Shown here piece by piece: positions 1-6,416 of a stretch of 22,911 nucleotides of DNA. Location of the stretch: NCBI GenBank assembly GCA_050184225.1, contig JBFXAN010000102.1:1-22911 (forward strand), written 5' to 3'. This stretch comes from JBFXAN01 sp050184225 (lineage in GTDB: Bacteria; Chloroflexota; Dehalococcoidia; CAUJGQ01). The number at the start of each line of letters is the position of its first letter. Position 1 is the stretch's first letter. A program made the position numbers and the translations under genes. The notes under the pieces are model-generated. The model was not told the DNA's origin. It saw nothing but the letters and a program-made list of their open reading frames with translations, and made no database searches.

Positions 1-2551
1 GGACCGGGCGGCGCCGACCTTCCGGCATCAGGCGGATGTCGCATACAAGGCGAACCGAGCGGCGATGCCGGACGAGCTTCGGTCCCAGATCTTCCGCGTT
101 CGCCAGATGATCGATGCCTTCAACATTCCCGTCTACGAGGCGGATGGCTTCGAGGCCGACGACATGCTCGGCACCCTCGCCTGTCAGGCAGCGGAGCAGG
201 GCATCGATACCTATCTGGTTACGATGGACTCCGATATTGTCCAGCTCGTCCGGCCCCACGTCAGCGTCTACATGCAGCGCCCCTTCCAGCGCGACGCCGC
301 CATCTATGGCTCGGACGAAGATGTGATCGAACGCTACGGCGTCCGGGCGGACCAGATCGCCGACCTGAAGGCGCTGAAGGGCGACACGTCCGACAACATC
401 GCCGGCGTGCCGGGGATCGGCGAGAAGACCGCCGTCAAGCTACTCAACCAGTTCGACCATCTTGAAAACATCTACACCTACATCCATCAGGTGACGCCGG
501 CGAAGATTCAAGCGTCGCTGCAGGAGCACGAGGCGCGGGCACGGAAGAGCAAGGATCTGGCGACGATCGTCTGTGACTGTCCGGTGACGCTCGACCTCGA
601 TCGCACACGCACCGGCGATTACGACCGTGACCGGGTGGTGGAGCTGTTCCGCGAGCTGGAGTTCCGCAGCCTGATCCCACGCCTGCCGGAGGTCGATGCC
701 GCGCTCGGTGGCGAGCCACAACCCCCGCCGCCGGAAGTGCAGCCGATCACCTACCACACGGTGCTCACGCTCGAACAACTCGACGACCTCGTCGCCCGCA
801 TCCGCGCGGCGGGAGGGTTGGCGCTGGACACGGAGACCACCAGCCAGACGCCGATGCTCGCCAAGCTGGTCGGCATCTCCGTCGCGGTGCAGCCGTATGA
901 GGCGTGGTACATCCCCGTCGGTCATGCAGCCGAAGACGACCCGACGGTCCAGTTGCCGCTCGACGTGGTGCTCGATCGCCTCCGCCCCGTCTTCGGCGAC
1001 CGGTCGATCAAGAAGACCGGCCACAACCTCAAGTACGACATGATCGTCCTCGCCAACGCCGGCGCGCCGGTGGAGGGCGTTGAGAACGACACGATGGTCG
1101 CCGCCTACTTGCTGGGCGAGCCGGGCATCGGCCTCAAGGCGCTCGCCTTCTCCGAGTTGGGCGTCGAGATGACACCGATCTCCGAGTTGATCGGCACCGG
1201 ACGCAAGCAGATCACCATGGATCAGGTCGAGGTCGAGAAGGCCGCTTCATACGCCAGCGCCGACGCCGACCTCTCGCTCCGGCTCCGCGACGCGCTCATC
1301 CCGAAGCTCGAACAGCAAGGGCTGACCGACCTCTACACCCGGATCGAGATGCCGCTCGTCCCGGTGCTGATGCGGATGGAACGGCGCGGTGTCGCCCTCG
1401 ATACCGACGCGCTGCGGGAGATGTCGATCTCGCTCGGCGGCGAGTTGAAGCGGCTCGAGACCGAGCTCTATGAGATCGTCGGACACGAGTTCAACATCGG
1501 CTCGACGAAGCAGTTGAGTCAGGTGCTCTTCGAAGAACTGGATCTACCGAAGACGCGACGCACGCAGAATGGTTGGTCGACCGACGCCCAGGCGATGGAG
1601 TTCCTGCGCGGCACCCATCCCGTCGTCGACAAGCTGTTCGAGTACCGTCAGGTCGCCAAGCTCAAATCCACTTACGTCGATACGCTGCCGGCGCTGATCA
1701 ACCCCATCACCGGCCGGGTGCACACGACCTATAATCAGACCCGCGCCAGCACGGGCCGGCTCTCGTCCGAAGACCCGAACCTGCAGAACATCCCGATCCG
1801 GACGGAGATGGGCCGGCAGGTGCGTCGGGCGTTTGTTGCACGAGATGGCGATGAGCCGCGGCTGCTGCTCGGCGCTGACTACTCGCAGATAGAGCTGCGC
1901 ATCCTCGCCCACATCTCGCAGGAGCCGTTTCTGCTCGACGCCTTCAGCCGCGACGAGGACATTCACCGCGCGACGGCATCGTCGCTGTTCAACGTCGATC
2001 CAGCTGAGGTGAACTACGAACAGCGCGCCCGCGCCAAGATGATCAACTTCGCCACGATCTACGGCCTCTCCGCTGCCGGGCTATCGACCCGCTCGGAGAT
2101 GTCACGGCAGGAATCGGCCGAGTTCATCCGCCTATACTTCTCCAAGCTGCCGAAGGTGAAGGAGTATCTCGACACGATCATCGCCGGCACGCGGGCACAC
2201 GGCTATGCGGAGACGCTGCTGGGACGGCGGCGCTACATCGCCGACATCAACAGCGCCAACGGCAACCTGCGCAGCGCCGCTGAGCGGATGGCGATGAACG
2301 CGCCGATCCAGGGCACCAACGCCGATATCATCAAGATCGCGATGATCGACCTGATGGACGCGATGGATGCCGCCCGCCTGCGCAGCCACATGATCCTCCA
2401 GGTGCACGACGAACTGGTCTTCGAGTGTCCCGCCGACGAGATCCCGATCGTGCGCGACCTCGTGCTCCGGATCATGCCCGCCGCGATGACGCTCGATGTC
2501 CCCCTCAAGGTCGAGGTCAAGGTCGGCCCAAACTGGGGCGAGATGGAATAG
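1..2551 (+). CDS. polA: DNA polymerase I (5' end outside window)
   Basis: Family A polymerase that fills gaps in repair and removes Okazaki primers. The reading frame is open to the left edge (codons from base 2), and the residues before the first in-window ATG (PTFRHQADVAYKANRAAMPDELRSQ split across it) match the 5' nuclease domain, so the true start lies upstream. In visible numbering, residues 1-230 are the 5'-3' exonuclease (EADDMLG, TMDSD, helix-hairpin-helix GVPGIGEKTA). The 3'-5' exonuclease follows with DTET (D276, E278), NLKYD and YASAD, so all proofreading residues appear intact. The polymerase domain has motif A GADYSQIELR (D626), motif B RARAKMINFATIYG (K679, F683) and motif C QVHDELVFE (D803). 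Phe at 683 is the usual residue that discriminates against dideoxynucleotides. It ends one base before a palindromic repeat and lies upstream of mutM, a common repair pairing. Confidence 0.97.
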   Translation, partial: DRAAPTFRHQADVAYKANRAAMPDELRSQIFRVRQMIDAFNIPVYEADGFEADDMLGTLACQAAEQGIDTYLVTMDSDIVQLVRPHVSVYMQRPFQRDAAIYGSDEDVIERYGVRADQIADLKALKGDTSDNIAGVPGIGEKTAVKLLNQFDHLENIYTYIHQVTPAKIQASLQEHEARARKSKDLATIVCDCPVTLDLDRTRTGDYDRDRVVELFRELEFRSLIPRLPEVDAALGGEPQPPPPEVQPITYHTVLTLEQLDDLVARIRAAGGLALDTETTSQTPMLAKLVGISVAVQPYEAWYIPVGHAAEDDPTVQLPLDVVLDRLRPVFGDRSIKKTGHNLKYDMIVLANAGAPVEGVENDTMVAAYLLGEPGIGLKALAFSELGVEMTPISELIGTGRKQITMDQVEVEKAASYASADADLSLRLRDALIPKLEQQGLTDLYTRIEMPLVPVLMRMERRGVALDTDALREMSISLGGELKRLETELYEIVGHEFNIGSTKQLSQVLFEELDLPKTRRTQNGWSTDAQAMEFLRGTHPVVDKLFEYRQVAKLKSTYVDTLPALINPITGRVHTTYNQTRASTGRLSSEDPNLQNIPIRTEMGRQVRRAFVARDGDEPRLLLGADYSQIELRILAHISQEPFLLDAFSRDEDIHRATASSLFNVDPAEVNYEQRARAKMINFATIYGLSAAGLSTRSEMSRQESAEFIRLYFSKLPKVKEYLDTIIAGTRAHGYAETLLGRRRYIADINSANGNLRSAAERMAMNAPIQGTNADIIKIAMIDLMDAMDAARLRSHMILQVHDELVFECPADEIPIVRDLVLRIMPAAMTLDVPLKVEVKVGPNWGEME

Positions 2552-2552
2552 G

Positions 2553-2625
2553 CGGCAATGGGCAGTCGGCAATCGGCAGTCGGGTCACCTGCCCCCCATT
2601 GCCGATTGCCGACTGCCCATTGCCG
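2553..2625. repeat. Heptad-built palindrome, copy 1 (polA-mutM gap)
   Basis: Perfect inverted repeat with 26-base arms (2553-2578 and 2600-2625) and a 21-base loop. The left arm reads as 7-base units CGGCAAT, GGGCAGT, CGGCAAT, CGGCAGT. It begins immediately after the polA stop and ends at the ribosome-binding tail of mutM. A second copy lies upstream of cdaA in the same orientation relative to its gene. It could act as a processing or attenuation hairpin between polA and mutM, but that is inference. Confidence 0.9.
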
Positions 2626-2644
2626 GCGCGACCGAAGGGAGCGC
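2626..2644 (+). promoter_or_regulatory. Shared RBS-bearing tail of repeat; mutM ribosome-binding site
   Basis: The 19 bases GCGCGACCGAAGGGAGCGC hold the AAGGGAG Shine-Dalgarno sequence and are followed by ACC and the GTG start of mutM. The identical 19 bases precede the cdaA ATG at the other end of the window. The tail can fold as GCGC-GA-CC, loop GAA, GG-GA-GCGC, which would place the Shine-Dalgarno in a stem with a tandem G-A mismatch. The identity is seen directly; control of translation is inferred. Confidence 0.7.
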
Positions 2645-2647
2645 ACC

Positions 2648-3523
2648 GTGCCCGAGCTACCGGAGGTCGAGACCACGCGGCGCGACCTGGATGCGCGGCT
2701 GCGGGGGCGCACGATTCTCGCTGTCTGCTTCGACTCCACCGGTGTGACGCCGGCCCGCGGGTTGGGTCCGGTCGAGATGGCAGATGCGCTGCGCGGCCGT
2801 CGCATCGAAAGGCTCTCCCGTCGGGGGAAGTACTTGATCGCCCATCTCGATGGTGGTGACGCTCTGGTCCTTCACCGGCGCATGACCGGCAATCTCGTGC
2901 TCCGCCGTCAGAGTGACCCGCCGGAACCGTACACCCGCGCCGTGCTCACCCTGGACGACGGCAACGAGCTGCGCTGGACCGACCAGCGCCGGTTCGGCAC
3001 CTGGATGCTGACCGATACGCCGGAGCAGGCGATTCCTACCATCGGACCCGAACCTCTGGAGGACGGCTGGCTCGCCGAGCATCTCGCGTCCGCCCTCGCC
3101 AATCGAACGGCGCCGATCAAGGCAGTGCTGCTCGATCAGCGGCGGGTTGCCGGGCTTGGTAATATCTACGCGGACGAGTCGCTGCATCTCGCCGGGATTC
3201 ACCCAGAGCGGCCGGCGGGCACGCTCACCGTCGAGGAGGTGCAGCGGCTGCATGAGGCCGTGCGGCAGGTCCTTGAGCTCGCGATCCAGCTACAAGGATC
3301 GAGCGCCAGCAGCTACGTCGGCGGACTCGGACAGCGAGGATCGATGCAGGACGAGTGGCGCGCATACCAACGCACCGGCGAACCCTGCCGGACATGCGGC
3401 ACGCCGATCGAACGCATCCGGGTCGGCGGGCGCGGCACGCACTTCTGCCCGCAATGCCAGCCGTCCTGGTCCGAAGCGGTCAGGGTGAACGGAGGAGGCG
3501 GAGACGGCGATGCCATCGCGTGA
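2648..3523 (+). CDS. mutM: Formamidopyrimidine-DNA glycosylase (Fpg/MutM)
   Basis: Bifunctional base-excision repair glycosylase/AP lyase that removes 8-oxoguanine and formamidopyrimidines. The GTG start gives the obligatory PELPEVE N-terminus, where Pro2 is the Schiff-base nucleophile and Glu3 the acid; an in-frame ATG 90 bases upstream lies within the repeat and is rejected. Lys61 (RRGKYL), Met79 (HRRMTG, void-filling) and QRRFG around residues 113-117 are the lesion-recognition residues. The helix-two-turn-helix signature VAGLGNIYADE is present, and the C-terminus holds a canonical zinc finger C247-x2-C250-x16-C267-x2-C270. Length is 291 residues, slightly over the usual 270-280 because of a Gly/Asp-rich tail. 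Its last 14 bases overlap the next gene, implying co-transcription and coupling. Confidence 0.97.
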   Translation: MPELPEVETTRRDLDARLRGRTILAVCFDSTGVTPARGLGPVEMADALRGRRIERLSRRGKYLIAHLDGGDALVLHRRMTGNLVLRRQSDPPEPYTRAVLTLDDGNELRWTDQRRFGTWMLTDTPEQAIPTIGPEPLEDGWLAEHLASALANRTAPIKAVLLDQRRVAGLGNIYADESLHLAGIHPERPAGTLTVEEVQRLHEAVRQVLELAIQLQGSSASSYVGGLGQRGSMQDEWRAYQRTGEPCRTCGTPIERIRVGGRGTHFCPQCQPSWSEAVRVNGGGGDGDAIA

Positions 3524-4367
3524 GATTGACAGCCGTTGCGTCGCGTGTGGCGCGCCGATCCCCGGATTCGGCGCGCGCGCCGTTCGCTGCGCCGATTGCT
3601 TCGAAACGTATCTGCGTGGCGTCGACGCGGCGTTTCTGGACAACCTCTCGCGGTTCGGCATCCGCAGCCGCCAGGTCGTCGCCGAAACCTGCCTGCGTGC
3701 CCTCGTCCTCGCCAACGCCGACGATCGCAAGCTGCTGGGTATGACGATCTACGAGCAGTTCGTCCAGTCAGCCGCCGACCTGATCGCCCTGCACGGCGCC
3801 CTTCGCCGCCGGCAGTCGCGCCCGATCTCGGAGAGCATACTCGACTTCCGCCTCGATGCCGGCACCGCCCGCGCGTTCTTCGCCGAGCTGGCAACCGTCG
3901 GTGGGACAGGAATGCTCGCGGCCGTCGATCTGCCGAGTCCGGCGCTGATGCCGCCGCTGCGCGAGCTCAACGCCAAAGACCGGCGCGGTGTGGAGAAGGC
4001 ATTGCGGGAGGCGGTGCTCGACTTCGAGCGGGTGATCGGCTTTCAAGAGTTGGGGGAGCGGGCGCTCGCCGTCGCCTCCGAGCACATGCGCGGCCGGACG
4101 GCGCTGGCCGACCGCACGCAATGGCTGGCGAACCGCGCGATCAGTCCGAATCAGGTCGCGTCGATCGCGCTCGACGCCGAGGGGGGGCGGCTCGACATCG
4201 CCGCGCTGCGTATCGACGAGGAACGCCTCGAGCTGGTGATCGACGGCATCGATGTCTTCACCCGGCTCTCCCGCAACCTGATCCACGCGTTCCTCATGCT
4301 CAACGACCCCGGCCAGTTCGAGAACGGCTTTCGCCGGCCACCGCCGCGCAGCGGGACCACAGGATGA
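3510..4367 (+). CDS. Uncharacterised protein with N-terminal zinc ribbon
   Basis: I do not recognise the family. The N-terminus has four cysteines spaced C10-x2-C13-x13-C27-x2-C30, typical of a zinc ribbon. The remaining roughly 250 residues look mostly alpha-helical, with many Ala, Leu, Arg and Glu residues and no signal peptide or membrane segment. The start is supported by GGAG eight bases upstream. It overlaps mutM by 14 bases and the next gene by four (ATGA), so it is embedded in an apparent repair/peptidase operon. The last 15 residues, rich in Pro, Arg and Gly, look disordered. A nucleic-acid- or protein-binding role is possible from the zinc ribbon, but nothing in the sequence settles it. 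Confidence 0.85.
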   Translation: MPSREIDSRCVACGAPIPGFGARAVRCADCFETYLRGVDAAFLDNLSRFGIRSRQVVAETCLRALVLANADDRKLLGMTIYEQFVQSAADLIALHGALRRRQSRPISESILDFRLDAGTARAFFAELATVGGTGMLAAVDLPSPALMPPLRELNAKDRRGVEKALREAVLDFERVIGFQELGERALAVASEHMRGRTALADRTQWLANRAISPNQVASIALDAEGGRLDIAALRIDEERLELVIDGIDVFTRLSRNLIHAFLMLNDPGQFENGFRRPPPRSGTTG

Positions 4368-5434
4368 CCGCTCGATCGAAGAACTGCGGCCCGTATGCCC
4401 TCCCCGCCCGCGATGGACTGACCGACGTTGTCGGCCTGCGCGTCGGCCACGTCACCAACGTCGATGCCGCGACCGGCTGCACCGTCGTGCTCTGCCCACC
4501 GGAAGGGGCGGTCGCCGCCTGTGCCGTCCTCGGCGGCGCGCCGGGAACCCGCGAAACCGACGTGATGGCGCCGGGCAACCTGGTCGAGCGGGTGCATGCT
4601 GTCCTGCTCACCGGCGGCAGCGCCTTCGGTCTCGACGCCGCCACCGGCGTGATGCGCTATCTGGAGCAGCGCAACATCGGCTTTCAGATGCCGACTGCCC
4701 GCGTGCCGATTGTCGCCGGCGCTGTCATCTACGACCTCGGCGTCGGTAGTCCCGGCATCCGGCCCTGCGCCGCCGATGGCGAGGCCGCCGCCCAACTGGC
4801 CCGCAGGGGCAATCGGGTCTGCGGTTCGGTGGGCGCCGGTACCGGGGCCACGGTCGCGAAGCTGGCGGGCATGGCCGCGTCGACCAAGGGCGGACTCGGC
4901 ACCGCGTCGGAGCGCCTGGCCGATGGCACGATCGTCGGCGTGCTGGCCGTGGTCAACGCCGTCGGCGAGGTGGTGCGGCCGGAGGACGGACAGGTGATCG
5001 CCGCGCCACGCGGACCGGGGGGTGAACCGCTGGACTCACTCACCATCCTCCGGCGACGCGGCGAGCGACAGGTGCCGCTCATGGAGAACACGACGGTCGC
5101 GGTCGTGGCGACCAACGCCGCGCTGCACCGCGATGCACTCCGCCGAGTGGCGCTGATGGCGCACGGCGGACTGGCGCGAACCTTGCGGCCGAGCCACACG
5201 CCCGCCGACGGCGATACCGTCTTCGCACTGTCGACCGGCGACCGTGTGCACGACACGCCGGACGTGATGGCGATCGGCGCCCTGGCAGCCCGGGCGATGG
5301 AGCGGGCAATCATCCGCGGGGTTCTCGCCGCAACCGCCGTGGCCGGCATTCCCGCCGTTAGTGATTGCTTCGGCAGGCCGGACGGAGCCAATGTGAACGG
5401 CCGGAAGAAACCCGTGAATAAGCGAAGTAAATGA
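4364..5434 (+). CDS. P1-family (S58, DmpA/NylC-like) peptidase
   Basis: N-terminal-nucleophile hydrolase of the P1/S58 group, which includes DmpA aminopeptidase and 6-aminohexanoate-oligomer hydrolase NylC. These enzymes self-cleave into alpha and beta chains. Diagnostic stretches are GLTDVVGLRVGHVT at the N-terminus, LTGGSAFGLDAATGV near residue 90, a Gly-rich KGGLGTAS and the autocleavage region MENTTVAVVATNA. By analogy to NylC, cleavage is expected between Asn242 and Thr243, with Thr243 as nucleophile. At 356 residues it is of normal family length; the Lys/Arg-rich C-terminal tail is probably disordered. No signal peptide is seen. The ATG overlaps the upstream stop (ATGA). A much longer open frame exists upstream, but it runs antisense-like through the previous gene and is not used. 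The substrate is unknown. Confidence 0.92.
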   Translation: MTARSKNCGPYALPARDGLTDVVGLRVGHVTNVDAATGCTVVLCPPEGAVAACAVLGGAPGTRETDVMAPGNLVERVHAVLLTGGSAFGLDAATGVMRYLEQRNIGFQMPTARVPIVAGAVIYDLGVGSPGIRPCAADGEAAAQLARRGNRVCGSVGAGTGATVAKLAGMAASTKGGLGTASERLADGTIVGVLAVVNAVGEVVRPEDGQVIAAPRGPGGEPLDSLTILRRRGERQVPLMENTTVAVVATNAALHRDALRRVALMAHGGLARTLRPSHTPADGDTVFALSTGDRVHDTPDVMAIGALAARAMERAIIRGVLAATAVAGIPAVSDCFGRPDGANVNGRKKPVNKRSK

Positions 5435-5528
5435 TGTGTTTATTGCTTGCGCCGGGTTCAGCCGGACGATAGCATGAACGTGAAACGAGGGTCAGATGAT
5501 GGCCCGATGGTGAGGAGGATCGGCGTAC

Positions 5529-5810
5529 ATGGCGTACATCATTACGTCTCCGTGCATCGGCACCAAGGACCGCTCCTGCGTTGAGGTCTGCCCGGTTGAC
5601 TGCATCCACGATGACGGCGACGAGGATCTGATGCTCTACATCGATCCGGCGGAGTGCATCGACTGCGGCGCCTGCGAACCCGCCTGCCCGGTCACCGCCA
5701 TCTTCGCCGAGGATGATGTTCCGGATGCGGAGAAGGCGTATACCGAGATCAACGCACTCTGGTACAAGGACAAGGAAGACGCGCGGAATAAGGTCATGGA
5801 GTTGGTCTGA
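5529..5810 (+). CDS. 7Fe ferredoxin ([3Fe-4S][4Fe-4S])
   Basis: Small soluble electron carrier of 93 residues. By homology with Azotobacter FdI and Thermus ferredoxin, Cys9, Cys17 and Cys53 bind the 3Fe-4S cluster, and Cys21, Cys43, Cys46 and Cys49 bind the 4Fe-4S cluster; Cys25 is free. The N-terminus MAYIITSPCIG and the run ECIDCGACEPACP are typical. A strong Shine-Dalgarno (GAGGAGG) precedes the ATG. It appears to be a single-gene transcript: 94 bases separate it from the peptidase gene and a hairpin terminator follows. The upstream gap has TTGCTT and GATAGC 19 bases apart, too loose for a confident promoter. Its redox partner is not visible here. Confidence 0.96.
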   Translation: MAYIITSPCIGTKDRSCVEVCPVDCIHDDGDEDLMLYIDPAECIDCGACEPACPVTAIFAEDDVPDAEKAYTEINALWYKDKEDARNKVMELV

Positions 5811-5832
5811 CCCAACAAAATGACAGAAGCGC

Positions 5833-5866
5833 AAAGGAGCCGGTCGTGATGACCGGCTCCTTTATT
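5833..5866 (+). terminator. Rho-independent terminator after ferredoxin
   Basis: Perfect 13-base stem (AAAGGAGCCGGTC, 5833-5845, with its complement at 5851-5863) around the 5-base loop GTGAT. The 3' side ends in TTTATTA, a short T-rich run. It begins 22 bases after the ferredoxin stop. Confidence 0.85.
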
Positions 5867-5910
5867 AGTCTAAGCCTTTGAATCTACGAGCATACCGAGA
5901 AACATGGCGT

Positions 5911-6007
5911 AACGAGCCACATTGTCATCCTGAGCGAAGCGAAGGATCTCGGAGGTTAGTCTCGTCTGAGATCCTTCGCTTCGCTCAGGATGACAGTGTG
6001 GCTCGTT
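5911..6007. repeat. Long palindrome with 40-base arms
   Basis: Inverted repeat with arms at 5911-5950 and 5968-6007, 39 of 40 bases complementary, and a 17-base loop. The core is GTCATCCTGAGCGAAGCGAA, followed by GGATCTC; this core is familiar as a dispersed repeat in many unrelated bacterial genomes. It lies between convergent transcription units (ferredoxin on + and the small membrane protein on -), where it could stop transcription from both sides. No second copy is present in this window. Confidence 0.92.
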
Positions 6008-6048
6008 GTCGCATCTCCTACTGAGCGTTGCATAGAACCATGAACTCA

Positions 6049-6120
6049 CCCTGGGAGCGCGGACATCCTGTCCGCATGGATACGAGATGACCGGCGGACA
6101 GGATGTCCGCGCTCCCAGGG
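6049..6120. repeat. GGGAGCGCGG palindrome, copy 1
   Basis: Perfect 27-base inverted repeat (6049-6075 and 6094-6120) with an 18-base loop. The arm outer half is CCCTGGGAGCGCGGACATCC. Two related palindromes occur at 10303-10372 and 17431-17514; the outer arm is conserved and the inner arm varies (ACATCCTGTCC, ACATCTTGCCC, GCTTCCAGCCC). It lies in the same convergent gap as the 40-base-arm palindrome. Confidence 0.92.
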
Positions 6121-6173
6121 ATCGCAATACACCGATCCGTGCAGAACTCAGCAATGCGAACTGCTGCGCTTCG

Positions 6174-6353
6174 CTATGGCGATCCCTGGAGTTCCATCTG
6201 CGCCAGGCCCCAATCGCCGTCCGGGTCTTCCGCGTCCCAGATATCCCGTTGGTTACCCTGTTTGCGGCGCTGCGCGATATAACCGATCGCGGCGCCGATC
6301 GCGGCAAGGATTGCCAACCGACTGAGCAGTTTGAGCACGGCGGTGTCCTCCAT
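6174..6353 (-). CDS. Small single-pass membrane protein (59 aa), unknown
   Basis: Short gene downstream of sbcC on the same strand, 63 bases after its stop. It encodes a short N-terminal leader, one hydrophobic helix at about residues 8-26 (LKLLSRLAILAAIGAAIGYI), a basic patch QRRK that predicts a cytoplasmic tail, and an acidic tail IWDAEDPDGDWG. This charge pattern and the in-frame stop right after a coherent tail favour a real gene over chance. The weak point is the lack of a clear Shine-Dalgarno upstream of the ATG. I do not recognise the family. It may be co-transcribed with sbcDC. Confidence 0.6.
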   Translation of the reverse strand: MEDTAVLKLLSRLAILAAIGAAIGYIAQRRKQGNQRDIWDAEDPDGDWGLAQMELQGSP

Positions 6354-6416
6354 TTCAGTACCGGCATAGTGCCGGCGGTAACGCCACCAGTGTACCGGCT
6401 GACACCACCCAAACGA

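Noticed and set aside
2558..2647. N-terminal extension of mutM through the palindrome
   Set aside because: Fpg needs Pro at position 2, given exactly by the GTG start at 2648.
3536..5434. A single long open frame running from inside the zinc-ribbon gene through the P1 peptidase
   Set aside because: The first part is Arg/Pro-rich and overlaps another well-supported gene in a different frame. The true peptidase start is the ATG at 4364, with a typical family N-terminus.
5870..6412. A 180-residue frame on the minus strand across the repeat-rich gap
   Set aside because: It reads through both palindromes and has no coherent domain. The 59-residue membrane protein in another frame is a better reading.
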